DNA from: Streptomyces sp. CB02414
GTDB taxonomy: Bacteria; Actinomycetota; Actinomycetes; Streptomycetales; Streptomycetaceae
NCBI RefSeq assembly: GCF_001905385.1
Contig: NZ_LIPF01000016.1
Location: forward strand, 27,835 to 91,834
DNA length: 64,000 nt
Direction: 5' to 3'
The notes under the pieces were generated by a model. It searched no databases. It was not told where the DNA came from and saw only the letters and a list, made by a program, of their open reading frames with translations. Numbering within the stretch: position 1 is the first letter of the stretch; each line of letters begins with the position of its first letter. Shown one piece after another: positions 49,763 through 58,890 of this stretch. Position numbers and translations under genes: made by a program.

Positions 49763-50149
49763 GTGCCTGCCGAGTACTACGTCGACTACCGGTGGTTCCT
49801 GGAGCGCCAGGCTGAGCTGCTGGACGATCTCGCGGTAAACGACTACTCCGTCTTCGTCGGCCTGGCCGCCCGGCACAAGGTCGACCCGCCCCGTCATGAC
49901 CAGCATCACCCGGACGCCTTCTGGCGTGCGGCCGTGATGCTGGAGGAGTGCGTCGTACTCCGGCCGCTTCCTGCCCGCAACGAGCTGTACGGATTCGGTG
50001 TCGCCGTGGCGTATCTCGGGATGCACGGGGAGCGGGTGAACACCAAGTTCGAGGCCTGGCGGGACCTCATCGCCGACATCACCGCCCTGCGTCTCGACTC
50101 GTTCGCCGTCGCCGAACGGCTGCGCTCGCTGCGCCTGCCGGCGGCCTGA
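49763..50149 (+). CDS. Fic-like toxin component
   Basis: A 128-residue protein with GTG start at 49763. DAFWRAAVMLEECVVLRPLP followed by ARNELYGFGVAVAYLGMHGE corresponds to the helix-loop region of Doc/Fic proteins, where the active site is HPFxxGN(K/G)R. Here it reads RPLPARNELY: the catalytic His is Arg and the glycine is absent, so AMP/phosphate transfer may be lost or altered. Similar degenerate forms are annotated as Fic-family toxins in Streptomyces plasmids. The gene is arranged as toxin in a TA pair. Confidence 0.7.
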   Translation: MPAEYYVDYRWFLERQAELLDDLAVNDYSVFVGLAARHKVDPPRHDQHHPDAFWRAAVMLEECVVLRPLPARNELYGFGVAVAYLGMHGERVNTKFEAWRDLIADITALRLDSFAVAERLRSLRLPAA

Positions 50150-50251
50150 CCTCGCTGTCGCCCTCCCCCTCCTCCACACTCAGGGTTTCTGCGGGCGGTC
50201 AAGGCAAAGGCCATTAGAGGCGAGAGCCGGGGCGTGTTGCCACCGCGAGCA

Positions 50252-50461
50252 CGGACCATACCCGCGGGTGCGGGGAGCAGCCGAGCGTCAGCGGTCCCTC
50301 GGCCGGCGCGAGGGATCATCCCCGCGGGTGCGGGGAGCCGTCCAGCAGCTGCTGGGTGAGCCGGGCCACCCCGGGACCATCCCCGCGGGTGCGGGGAGCA
50401 GTGTTCCGGTTCGAGGTGATCGGTTCCAGCCAAGGGACCTCCCTGCGGGTGCGGGGAGCAG
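50252..50461 (-). CRISPR. Orphan type I-E CRISPR array, four repeats
   Basis: Repeats begin at 50252, 50312, 50373 and 50434 (60-61 bp apart), about 29 bp each, with three spacers of 31-32 bp. A complete repeat contains CATCCCCGCGGGTGCGGGGA on the + strand; its complement CTGCTCCCCGCACCCGCGGG resembles the E. coli I-E repeat, so the transcription strand is minus. The first and last copies carry changes (ATACCC; a one-base deletion and CCCTGC). No cas gene is present in the window. Confidence 0.9.
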
Positions 50462-50560
50462 ACTGCTTGACCTGCGTCTTTATGACTACAGAGACGCGGT
50501 TTCAGTGACCTTTGCAGTTTCCGATAAATAGGGCATGGGTAGCTCCGTAGCTACTTGGCG
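50462..50560 (-). promoter_or_regulatory. CRISPR leader-like flank
   Basis: The sequence after the fourth repeat (ACTGCTTGACCTGCGTCTTT ... TTTCAGTGACC ... GTTTCCG) resembles the flank of the mini-array at 63824 (ACTGTTCGACCTGCAAGTTT). Its AT-rich character and side fit a leader on the minus strand. Confidence 0.65.
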
Positions 50561-50634
50561 GGTCAGCCGCTCATTTTACGTCTCGAAGGGCCTTCTCCCT
50601 GAGGGCTCTTCGGGCTGCCCTTCTCAGGCTGTCT

Positions 50635-51759
50635 TCACGGAGGCGTAGGTCCAAGGTCGAACACTCCCGCGAGACTTGCCCGGATCACACTGTCTCCAGT
50701 GCGCACGACCGACACGAGGTCACCCCGCAGCTCGTCCGGCATGCCCCCTCCCCCAAGGGCGCAGGCACTCACCAGGTCACGGCAATCCTGCGCTTGCCGG
50801 CCCGAGGCGATCGCGGTGAACAAGGGGCTGGTCAGGGTCTCGCGGGCCGCGTAGCCGTCCCGGGCCTGCGTCGTCCTGCGGTGGAGGTCGTCGACGATGC
50901 GGCGTGCGGCAGGTGTCTCGGTGGAACCGGTCGTGTCGAGGACTGTGAGGCCGAGGCGGGTGTCGAAGACGGTCATGCCCGGTTCGGTTTTCCGGCCGAT
51001 GTACGCCGCCACCAGGTCCGCCGCTTGGCGGTCGACCGGCTGCCCGGTGGCGCGGCGGCACAGGACGGTCAGGCAGGCCGTGACGGCCTGTTCCCACGGG
51101 TCGCCGGGCGTCGTGTCGGCGAGGAGGGCAGCGGCCCGGGCGGTGTCGTCGGTGGTGAGCGCGGCGAGTACCGCGGTCTGGCGTCCGTCGAGCATCCGGC
51201 TGCCGACGCCGCGATGGGCCTTGATGTGTGCTTCAGCCTCGGCCCACCGTCCCGTGGTCGTGAGGGTGCGGGTGCCGTCGGCGAGGAGTACGCGCCACAG
51301 CCACGCGCGGACCTCGTGACGGTCCTCGTCCGTCGCGGTGAGGTCCGACGGCACGGCGACACCCTCGAACTGGGCGAACATACCCGCCTCGACCGCCGCG
51401 TACAGGTCGAGCAGTCGCCGGCGTCCCTCGTCGGCGTGGCCGGCGCGGATCTGGAGGCGGGCGAGGTTGACGACGGGTTCCAAGCCCCGGATGGCGCTCA
51501 TGCCGGGGAGGGGGCAGGCGTGGAGGTAGGCGGCGGCGTGGTGGCGGCACAGCTCGCGGGCGAGGTCGGGGAGGCCGACGTCGGAGGCGATGAGCGCGGC
51601 CTGGTTGCAGGTGGACGATGCGAGGCCCTGGTCGCTCTTCTCGACCGCGGTGCCGGCGAGTTCGGCCAGGGCACGTACGCGCTCGGGCAGAGGCGGGCAG
51701 GGAGGCCGGAATCGGGCGATGAGCGGGAAGCGTTGGGCTGTGGGGCCGTGCGGGTCCAT
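50635..51759 (-). CDS. Helical-repeat protein of the lanthipeptide cluster
   Basis: From ATG 51759 a 374-residue protein built of amphipathic helices: LARELCRHHAAAYLHACPLP, IRGLEPVVNLARLQIRAGHA, RRLLDLYAAVEAGMFAQFEG, GRWAEAEAHIKAHRGVGSRM and DGRQTAVLAALTTDDTARAA. The pattern is TPR-like. I recall similar proteins in streptomycete lanthipeptide and FxLD neighbourhoods, but without assigned function. It lies 85 bp after the methyltransferase and reads in the same direction, so it may be the last gene of the operon. Confidence 0.75.
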   Translation of the reverse strand: MDPHGPTAQRFPLIARFRPPCPPLPERVRALAELAGTAVEKSDQGLASSTCNQAALIASDVGLPDLARELCRHHAAAYLHACPLPGMSAIRGLEPVVNLARLQIRAGHADEGRRRLLDLYAAVEAGMFAQFEGVAVPSDLTATDEDRHEVRAWLWRVLLADGTRTLTTTGRWAEAEAHIKAHRGVGSRMLDGRQTAVLAALTTDDTARAAALLADTTPGDPWEQAVTACLTVLCRRATGQPVDRQAADLVAAYIGRKTEPGMTVFDTRLGLTVLDTTGSTETPAARRIVDDLHRRTTQARDGYAARETLTSPLFTAIASGRQAQDCRDLVSACALGGGGMPDELRGDLVSVVRTGDSVIRASLAGVFDLGPTPP

Positions 51760-51844
51760 GGGTCCCCCGGGTGGGAGTGGGAGATGGTGCCCGCCGGCCG
51801 CATGCCGGCCGGCGGGCACCGTCCGTCCGCTGTGTGGGGCGGCG

Positions 51845-53980
51845 TCAGCGCCAGTCGACGACGATGCGGTTCAACGGGGTGTCGAGAGTGAAGAGGCCGG
51901 GGCTCGGCTCGGTCGTGGGGGCGTCGAGGGGCCGGAGTTCGAAGGTGGCCTCACGGCCGCGGTACTCCCGGTCCCAGGTGCGGACGGCGTCGGCGACCCG
52001 CGCGGCCAGCTCGTCGCCGCCGGGGCCGTGACCGATGACGCCGAACTCCCAGAGTTTTCCGCCCTCCGGTGTCTTCCGTTCCGACACGCGCCGCGCGAGG
52101 TAGGCGACGGCGCCCTTGTCGACGACCGCCGAAGAGGAGGGGTAGGGGTCCTCCGTGAGGAGAGTGCCCTTGGCGGTCCGGGGGAACAGCATCCGGATCA
52201 GGCCCGAGGGCAGGGAGCAGGTCACGAACAGCTCCATCCACTCGGGCGACTCCATGGCGCGGACCGTCATGCCGGTCCACTCCTCGGTGCGCGGCTGGTA
52301 CAGGACGCCGGCGAGGGCGTCGGCGTCGATGTTCTGGCCGGCCGGGGCCTGCAGCCGTACGGTGCCGTCCGTGCTGAGCGGGATGACGCGGCGGGCGTCG
52401 TCGGCGATGCCGCGCCGCAGCGGCATGAAGGTGTTCATCTGGCTGCCGAGCGACACCCACCGGCCGTCGCGCTGCTCGTAGGCGACGGAGCGGGACACTG
52501 TGCCCTTGAGGCGCTGGGGAACGAGGAGGCGGCCGCAGGGCGCGAGCTGCCGCAGCCAGGTGTGCGGCACTCCGTGCGCGCCGACGGTGGCCACGATCCG
52601 GTCGTACGGTGCGCCTTCCGCGTGGCCGAGGGCCCCGTCGCGGGTCACCGCCGTGACGTTGCCGATCCCGGCGGCGGCGAGGTGCGCGCGGGCGCCCTCC
52701 ACCAGGTCGTCGTCGACGTCGAGGGTGGTCACGTGGCCGCTCTCGCCCGTCAGGTGGGCGAGCAGAGCGGCGTTGTAGCCGGTGCCGGCGCCGATCTCGA
52801 GGATGCGCTCGCCGGGGCGGACATCGAGCTGGTCCAGCATGAGGGCCACGACGCCCGGCTGGGAGGCGCACGAGATCGAGGTGCCGTCGGTGTCGTACTT
52901 GATGTTCACCGGCGCGTCGGCGTAGGCGTCCTCGAGCGACGCGTCGGGCACGAACACGTGGCGCGGCACGGTCCGCAGGGCGTGCTCGACGGCGGGCGTA
53001 CGGGCGTACCCCTGCGCGCGCAGCCCGTCGACCAGGGCGTTGCGGAGGCGTACGGCGTCCGCCCCGGGGGTTGCGATCGTGTCGTTCACCCCGTGGACGC
53101 CCTGCCTCCCGGTCGCTGTTTCACCGGACGGTGCGGCGTTGTCGCTCGTTCCCATGACTACCTCTCGTGCGATGTCGGACATGGCGCTCTGGTCTCCCCT
53201 GAGGAGACCGGCGCGGTTGGAGTGGAAGATCGTGTGGTGGGCGATGACGGCTCGGAGACCGCGGGTGAGGGCACCACGACCTGCGAGGGCGGCCAGCTCG
53301 GCACCCGCCCGCTCGAAGGCGGCCACCCATCCGCCGTGCCCTGCGAGCGGGCCACCCGGGAGGCACAGGCTGTGGGCGTCCACCGTCATCAGTTTGCGCA
53401 TGGCGGGGCCGAGTTCGGCGGCCCCGGCGCCGGGCGGACGGCCGGTTGCCGGCCGGAGGGCGGCGACCTTCGCCCACACGTCGCCCTGCTCGAACCAGTC
53501 CAGTCCGGCCGCCCGCATCATCGCGCTCGCCAGCAGCACGGCGGTTTCCCGGCGTCCGAGGTTTTCCGGGCCCGGTCGCCGGTGGGTGAGCAGGTGGCGG
53601 CTGTCCCGGTGGAACAGTTCGTGGGCGACTTCCATGGCGTCGGTTCCGCCGAAGGCCTCGGTCTCGGGCTCGTAGACGCAGGGCAGCCACGACACGACCG
53701 GGCCGCCGTCCTGGACAAGGTCGCTCAGCACCGCTTCTACGGCGGGTGACGGCTCGTCGGCACGGTACCGCAGCGGCCAGGGCTGCTTGTTCATGAACCA
53801 CCAGCCTGCGAGCTGCCCATCCTGTTCGGCGGCGAGGAGGACGGGGGCGATGCGCTCGGAGACGGCGCGCTGCGCGCTCTCACGGTCGGCGAAGGTGATG
53901 TTGTGCTGCTGCCAGCGGTCAGGGGGCACGCGGATGTCCTTCGGTCGGTGGTCGGTGGTCGGTGGTCGGTGGTCGGTCAT
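51845..53980 (-). CDS. FxLD-system methyltransferase (thiopeptide-type domain fused to PCMT)
   Basis: The start ATG 53980 overlaps the lanC stop by 4 bp; 711 residues. The N-terminal 275 residues resemble the thiopeptide-type bacteriocin biosynthesis domain (TFADRESAQRAVSERIAPVL, AHELFHRDSRHLLTHRRPGP). The C-terminal portion is a protein-L-isoaspartate methyltransferase with RILEIGAGTGYNAALLAHLT (motif about residues 393-412). In other lanthipeptide clusters a PCMT-type enzyme methylates an Asp that then converts to isoaspartate, and the same chemistry is likely here on the precursor's Asp residues. The larger open frame upstream reads antisense to other genes. Confidence 0.88.
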   Translation of the reverse strand: MTDHRPPTTDHRPKDIRVPPDRWQQHNITFADRESAQRAVSERIAPVLLAAEQDGQLAGWWFMNKQPWPLRYRADEPSPAVEAVLSDLVQDGGPVVSWLPCVYEPETEAFGGTDAMEVAHELFHRDSRHLLTHRRPGPENLGRRETAVLLASAMMRAAGLDWFEQGDVWAKVAALRPATGRPPGAGAAELGPAMRKLMTVDAHSLCLPGGPLAGHGGWVAAFERAGAELAALAGRGALTRGLRAVIAHHTIFHSNRAGLLRGDQSAMSDIAREVVMGTSDNAAPSGETATGRQGVHGVNDTIATPGADAVRLRNALVDGLRAQGYARTPAVEHALRTVPRHVFVPDASLEDAYADAPVNIKYDTDGTSISCASQPGVVALMLDQLDVRPGERILEIGAGTGYNAALLAHLTGESGHVTTLDVDDDLVEGARAHLAAAGIGNVTAVTRDGALGHAEGAPYDRIVATVGAHGVPHTWLRQLAPCGRLLVPQRLKGTVSRSVAYEQRDGRWVSLGSQMNTFMPLRRGIADDARRVIPLSTDGTVRLQAPAGQNIDADALAGVLYQPRTEEWTGMTVRAMESPEWMELFVTCSLPSGLIRMLFPRTAKGTLLTEDPYPSSSAVVDKGAVAYLARRVSERKTPEGGKLWEFGVIGHGPGGDELAARVADAVRTWDREYRGREATFELRPLDAPTTEPSPGLFTLDTPLNRIVVDWR
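53942..53977. repeat. GGTCGGT minisatellite at the methyltransferase start
   Basis: The unit GGTCGGTG repeats about five times, encoding a run of TDHRPP-type residues at the N-terminus of the methyltransferase and overlapping the lanC stop. Copy-number changes here would alter the N-terminus in frame only for certain multiples. Confidence 0.7.
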
Positions 53981-55260
53981 GCGACGAGCAGGCAGGCGTC
54001 CCAGGCGGTGCGGGGCGGTTCGGCGGCGCCGGACGCGAGGAGTGCCAGCGCGATACCGGCTGCACCGTCGAGGAGGCCGGGGCCGCGCTCCTCGTCCTGG
54101 ATCAGCGCCGTGGCGGTGTGCGCCGGGTCGGTGTCGGGCGGATGTACGGCGGCCAGGAGTGCCGGGATCACGGCGCGGAGTTGTCCGGCTGTCGAGGGGT
54201 GGGCGTCGTCGGCCGCCCGGGCGGCGATGTGAGCGAGGCCGGCGAATCCGTGGCACAGGGCGTTGTCCGTCGTGGCTCCGAGCTGGGCGGGATCGGTGAG
54301 AGCGGCCACGAGGGCGTTCTCGGCGTCCAGTCGGCGACGGGTGTCGCCGAGGGCGAGTGCGGCGAGTTGCCGGGCGCGGGCGAGACCGGCGGTGCCGTAG
54401 CACCAGGACGGCCGTCGCGGTGCGGACGGAACGAGGCGGTCGGCGCGCAGCTCGGGGCGGGTGACCCAGTACGGCCACGCCGGGCCGTCGTCGGTGTCCT
54501 CCTGCCAGTTGTCCAGCCAGGTCAGAATCCGGCCCACCGCTTCGTACTGGCCCGCGACGAAGGTGCCGTGCCGGGCGGCGAGCGCCAGCAACGCCAGTAC
54601 CCCGCCGATGCCGTGCGCCATGCCGCTGTTGGCGTGTCCGCCGGGGAAGCGTTCGTCCGGGCGGCCCGACGGACCCGTTGGCGTCCACCATCCCGGCAAA
54701 GTTTCTCCGTCATGGATGATCGGCTGGGTGAGGCGTACGCAGTAGCCGAGGACGGCGCGCAGGACGGAGGAGTCGGGGGCGCGGCGCAGGAGGTGGGCAC
54801 CGTAGCCGGTCAGGCCCCGGACGGTGTCGAACTCGGCGAGCGCCGGGAGTAGCCCGGTGTCGATTCGTCGGTGAGCGGCGTCGACGCGGCGCTTCGCATC
54901 GGCCGCCGTCTGCCGGTCCAGGGTGGCGAGAGCGCGTCGGTAGGCGCCGGGCAGGTGGTCGGCGGCGCAGGCCAGTGCGTGCGCGAAGGCGGGCGTCCCG
55001 TAGAACGGGTGGCTGTCGGGACCGCTGGTGAGCGGCTCGCGGGAGGCGGCGGCGAGCCAGTCGTGGGCGCGCTGCCACGGGCCGAGGCCGGCCGCGGCCC
55101 GTTCGATGTGCAGGAGTGCGATGCCGGGGAGACCGAGGGCGAGGTGCTGCCGGTGTGCCGTCGGGAACGGCACCCCGCCGGGGTCGGCGAGGTGCTCGGC
55201 GACGGCGTCGGCCACCAGGCCGAGCGCGGTCTGCGCCGTCTGTGCCGTCTGTACGGTCAT
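53977..55260 (-). CDS. lanC: Lanthionine synthetase C (cyclase)
   Basis: A 427-residue protein from ATG 55260. The alpha-toroid pattern of LanC is evident, including HANSGMAHGIGGVLALLALA. Zinc ligands are Cys 287 in SWCYGTAG and Cys 336-His 337 in LCHGFAG. LanC adds Cys thiols to dehydrated Ser/Thr to form lanthionine rings. Starts and stops overlap lanB upstream (4 bp) and the methyltransferase downstream (4 bp), so all three are co-translated. Confidence 0.93.
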   Translation of the reverse strand: MTVQTAQTAQTALGLVADAVAEHLADPGGVPFPTAHRQHLALGLPGIALLHIERAAAGLGPWQRAHDWLAAASREPLTSGPDSHPFYGTPAFAHALACAADHLPGAYRRALATLDRQTAADAKRRVDAAHRRIDTGLLPALAEFDTVRGLTGYGAHLLRRAPDSSVLRAVLGYCVRLTQPIIHDGETLPGWWTPTGPSGRPDERFPGGHANSGMAHGIGGVLALLALAARHGTFVAGQYEAVGRILTWLDNWQEDTDDGPAWPYWVTRPELRADRLVPSAPRRPSWCYGTAGLARARQLAALALGDTRRRLDAENALVAALTDPAQLGATTDNALCHGFAGLAHIAARAADDAHPSTAGQLRAVIPALLAAVHPPDTDPAHTATALIQDEERGPGLLDGAAGIALALLASGAAEPPRTAWDACLLVA

Positions 55261-58200
55261 GACGTCCTCCCGGTGGTGCGGGCGGTCCAGGCCAGGGCGG
55301 CGGCTCGGGCGAGGTGGAGGCAGGTCTCTTCTTCGGGGAAGTTCACCGCGATGTGCCGTACGAAGTGGACGTGCAGCAGCGAGGTCAGGACGTCGTCGAG
55401 GGCGATGCCCTGCGTGTGGGGTCCGGGCAGATGCCTCCGATAGGCGGCGAGCGCCGCGTCACGGTCCGCCCACGCCTGGACGATGGGCGTTCCTCCGGGG
55501 GCGGCGCGCAGGGCGGCCCAGTCGTTGCCGGGGTCGGCCAGACGTACGGCGTCGGCGAATTGCGGGCGCGGTACGGGGCCGGGCGCCGTGGGCGGGATGT
55601 GGTCGATCAGCCAGCGCGTCCCGGCTTCCGTGCTGCCGAGGAACGCGGAGGCGATGGAGACGGTATGCGCGGCCACCAGTGTGCGCTCGTGGGGGCGCCG
55701 CGGTTGGGAGAGCTGGGCGAGGACGGCCCGCGAGTCCGCGCGGAACACGTCTTCGGCCGCGTCCCATGCGGCACCACAGCCCCAGCGCCCCGTCTCCCGG
55801 TAGGAGGTGGGGTACCGCAGGTCCGCCAGCAGGCCGGCGTCGCGCAGTTCGTCGGCCCACACACTCACTGTCCGGGCCGTATCGGCGAACGCATCGGGCG
55901 TGGGGAGCGCGATGCGCAGGCGCAGGTGCTGCTCGGGGTCGCGGAAGCGGACGAACCACCACGGCGGGCCTCCGAGCCGTTCGAGCAGGTCGGGCAGGTA
56001 GCGGGCGAGCAGCGTGTCCTGGCGGCGAGCGCCGCCGTACAACGCGGCCAGCAGCACCGACGATGCGGCCGGGGTCTGCGTCTGGGCTGTGGAGAGGGCG
56101 CGGGCCGGGGTGGGAGCGGGCAGCTCTGACCACGGAGACGGGCGGGTCGCCCGGAGCGGCACCACCACCTCGTGGGCACGGTCGTCGCACCAGCCGAACG
56201 CCCCCGGCTCCGCCGCCTCGACGAGTACGGCCTGGCGTCTCCGGTCGAGGTGGTGGCGCAGCAGCATGCGGTGGCCGGCCTCGTCGAGGTCGAGGAAGAG
56301 ACGCCGGTCGTCCTCCACGAGGTGGACCCGCTGGGGCAGCCGCCGTCGGGCCCGCCAGCCGGTGAAGGCGGCCTCCCATTCGGCGCGTGGGCGTGCGTGG
56401 CCAGGCAGCTCGGAAGCATCGAGGCGCCATCGGGCCGGGATGAGCACGACGCGCCCGTACCGCAGGCGCGGCAGAAACGGCATCGCCGCCGCGGCGCCCC
56501 AGTCGAACACGGTGACCTGCGCGCACTGGGCGCGGGGCAACTCGGTGAGGAAGCGCACGAGCGGCGGGGTGTGCGTGCGGAGGTTGAGTGCGTGCATCCC
56601 GACGGCCTCGACGCGCCGGCCGCGCTCCGGATCGGCCAGGTACATGCGGCGGCCGTCGCACCCCACCGCCAGGTCCGCGGGCACGAGGACGTCGGCGTCG
56701 GGTGCCCGGTGTTCCTGGAGGCTGATCACGGTCGGCAGGACTCGCGGGGTCCGAGTGACGTGGGCGCTCTCCGGCAGCAGCGGCGGAAAGGAGAGCTGCG
56801 CGGGCACGGTGTCGCCGTCGGCGGCCGGGAGGCCGGACAGTTCGGCGGCCAGGGCCGCACGGTCGTCCGGGGACAGGACGCCGAGAAAGCGGCCCGTGGT
56901 CACACCGGCGCCGCGGGACACGCTCACGACCTCCAGCCGGAACCGCCCGCGCCGCAGCTCGTCCACGCCGGCCGCATGGACCCGCACCCCCACCTCCAAG
57001 TGCGGCGGCACGCGAGGTTCGTCGGGTCCCACGTCCAGGGCGTCGATCAGCTCGTCGGTGAGGAGCACCTCGTCACGGCCGTCGAGCGCGGCCGCCTGCG
57101 CCAGCCGTACGAGGGTGTCGTCGCGGGCGGAGAGGCGTGGCCGACGGGCGCCGGGCGAGGAGCCCGGGTAGCCCTCGGGGTAGCCGACGCCGCTGTCGGC
57201 GACGACTTCCTGGAGCGGCACCATCGTGCCGATGCCGTACCGCTCGTAGAACCGCTGGTGGTACGCGCCCCACGCCGCGGTGCCGTAGGGGCGGGCGCTG
57301 ACGCGGGTCAGGAGCAGCGCGGCGCGCTCGGTCTCACGGGCGACGGCGCCCGGCAGTACGAGCTGCGCATCCAGGCGCAGGTCGAGCGCGACGGGGTGGC
57401 GGCGCAGGCCGGGCACGAGGGCCCTCATCCGGGCTGCGGCACCCTCGCGCCCACTACGCGAAGCGCACCTCGTCAGCGCGGTCCGGATCTCCCCCAGTTC
57501 GCGCACGGTCCCGGCGAGAGCGGGGAGGGAATCGGTGCCGGCCAGGCGGAGCTGGTCGAGGAGATGTCCGAGGGCGTCGGTCTCGGTGCTCGGCGCGTGC
57601 AGGCCCGTGATCAGCACCCGCCGTCGGATCAGCTCGGCCAGCAGGCGGCGTACCTTTGCCGGCCCGGCTTCGGGGAACTCCGACTCGAGCTTGTCCGCGA
57701 GCTCACCGGCCCGGACCGGCTCTCGCGCCGCGGCGAGGACAGCGCGCACGGGCGCGGTCAGGGCCAGGGACGCCTCGACCGCGCGAGGCCGCTCACTGCG
57801 CTTACCCCGGTCGCTCCGGTCGCCTCGGTCGCTCCGGTCGCTTCTGTCATCGGATTGGAACGGCACGACGAGCCGGTCACCGCGGCTCGTCACGGTGTTG
57901 TTGACGACAACGGGCAGTCGTTCGAGGAGGTCCGGGCAGGTCTCCAACCGCTCGACGACAGCGGCCAGCCACTCGGCGCCCGCACGGCCGACGGCCACGT
58001 GTTCCCCACCCCAGGCCACACTCGCCTGCGTGCCGAATCCCGCGACGGTCACACCGGCGAAGAGCCCGAACGGCGTCGCCCTGTGCTGGGAACGCAGCAA
58101 GTAGCGGGCCACGGAGAGCGCCGCACGCCGTACGTCGCGCGCGGACGGCTCGACGCCCCCCGTGGACAACTCAGCGGGCATGCAGAGGCTCCGTACCCGC

Positions 58201-58409
58201 GCGGCCAGAACCGGGCTGGCGTGTTCGAGTGCTTCGGCGAGGTCGTCGTCGGCCAGGACCGCACGCAGCCACGCGGTGCAGGAGGCGACTCCGGCGACGG
58301 AGCGGTCGTCGAGGTCGGGAAGCGGAGGGCATGGCGGCGCCGGCCGGGCAACGGCTCGTAGGAGAGCGGTCGTGCCGGAGCGGAACGCCGGGTACTGATC
58401 AGCCACCAC
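55257..58409 (-). CDS. lanB: Lanthipeptide dehydratase LanB, full length
   Basis: A 1050-residue protein with GTG start at 58409, GGAGG upstream. The N-terminal 700 or so residues are the tRNA-Glu-dependent glutamylation domain (YLLRSQHRATPFGLFAGVTV, AWGAYHQRFYERYGIGTMVP). The last 300 are the elimination (SpaB_C) domain (GGPPWWFVRFRDPEQHLRLR, HTVSIASAFLGSTEAG). It should dehydrate Ser/Thr in the precursor at 58524. An Arg/Asp-rich repeat (DRSDRSDRGDRSDRGKRSER, around residue 190-209) interrupts the N domain. Full length fits LanB. Confidence 0.93.
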   Translation of the reverse strand: MVADQYPAFRSGTTALLRAVARPAPPCPPLPDLDDRSVAGVASCTAWLRAVLADDDLAEALEHASPVLAARVRSLCMPAELSTGGVEPSARDVRRAALSVARYLLRSQHRATPFGLFAGVTVAGFGTQASVAWGGEHVAVGRAGAEWLAAVVERLETCPDLLERLPVVVNNTVTSRGDRLVVPFQSDDRSDRSDRGDRSDRGKRSERPRAVEASLALTAPVRAVLAAAREPVRAGELADKLESEFPEAGPAKVRRLLAELIRRRVLITGLHAPSTETDALGHLLDQLRLAGTDSLPALAGTVRELGEIRTALTRCASRSGREGAAARMRALVPGLRRHPVALDLRLDAQLVLPGAVARETERAALLLTRVSARPYGTAAWGAYHQRFYERYGIGTMVPLQEVVADSGVGYPEGYPGSSPGARRPRLSARDDTLVRLAQAAALDGRDEVLLTDELIDALDVGPDEPRVPPHLEVGVRVHAAGVDELRRGRFRLEVVSVSRGAGVTTGRFLGVLSPDDRAALAAELSGLPAADGDTVPAQLSFPPLLPESAHVTRTPRVLPTVISLQEHRAPDADVLVPADLAVGCDGRRMYLADPERGRRVEAVGMHALNLRTHTPPLVRFLTELPRAQCAQVTVFDWGAAAAMPFLPRLRYGRVVLIPARWRLDASELPGHARPRAEWEAAFTGWRARRRLPQRVHLVEDDRRLFLDLDEAGHRMLLRHHLDRRRQAVLVEAAEPGAFGWCDDRAHEVVVPLRATRPSPWSELPAPTPARALSTAQTQTPAASSVLLAALYGGARRQDTLLARYLPDLLERLGGPPWWFVRFRDPEQHLRLRIALPTPDAFADTARTVSVWADELRDAGLLADLRYPTSYRETGRWGCGAAWDAAEDVFRADSRAVLAQLSQPRRPHERTLVAAHTVSIASAFLGSTEAGTRWLIDHIPPTAPGPVPRPQFADAVRLADPGNDWAALRAAPGGTPIVQAWADRDAALAAYRRHLPGPHTQGIALDDVLTSLLHVHFVRHIAVNFPEEETCLHLARAAALAWTARTTGRTS

Positions 58410-58523
58410 TACCTCCGTGTGTGCGGGATGGGGGCGGCTGGTGCCGCTGCGCCGCGAGATGCGGCGGCGGCACCAGCCCGCGAAGGCGCGAAGACGCGGA
58501 GTCTCCGGATGCCCTCGGGATGC

Positions 58524-58703
58524 TCAGGCGACGTTCGTGGTGCAGGCGCCGCAGGTGGATCCGCAGTTGTCGTCGGTCAGGTTGACCAGGCCCGCCGGGT
58601 CGGCCACCTCGACGAGGGAGACGTCCAGGTCGAAGCCGTCCGGCGTCCTCGGGGCCTGCCGGCTCACCTGAGTGCTGTTCGGTACTACCGTGTTGCGGGT
58701 CAT
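58524..58703 (-). CDS. lanA: FxLD-family lanthipeptide precursor
   Basis: From ATG 58703 with AAGGAG upstream, 59 residues. The leader carries the FxLD motif FDLDVSLVE (residues 24-32), and the C-terminal core reads LTDDNCGSTCGACTTNVA with Cys 47, 51 and 54 and modifiable Ser/Thr at 43, 49, 50, 55 and 56. Asp 44 and 45 are candidate substrates for the PCMT-type enzyme. It lies 114 bp before lanB and reads in the same direction. Ring pattern cannot be told. Confidence 0.93.
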   Translation of the reverse strand: MTRNTVVPNSTQVSRQAPRTPDGFDLDVSLVEVADPAGLVNLTDDNCGSTCGACTTNVA

Positions 58704-58890
58704 TTTCGACTCCTTGGTGGTTGGAAGGTTGCTGTGCGGTGCCGCCCGCCCCCGGCCGTACGGCACGGTGCCCCATGACCGGAGGCGGGAGTCTGGTGGG
58801 GCGGCGGTAGCCGGCCGCCGCTCTCGGGAGGTCATGCGGAGACGGGCGAGGTCGGGTCCGGGAGGCCGGTGCAGCCTCTGAGGCGCGTGC

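Noticed and set aside
49906..50433. Leftward frame with repeated PAPAGM
   Set aside because: The repeats are the translation of CRISPR repeats, not a protein.
50581..50634. Hairpin-like sequence after the CRISPR leader
   Set aside because: Arms around GGGCTCTTCGGGCT are short and imperfect; not enough to call a terminator.
53980..54691. N-terminal extension of the FxLD methyltransferase
   Set aside because: It would read through lanC in another frame as Arg/Pro-rich sequence; the ATG overlapping the lanC stop is the likely start.
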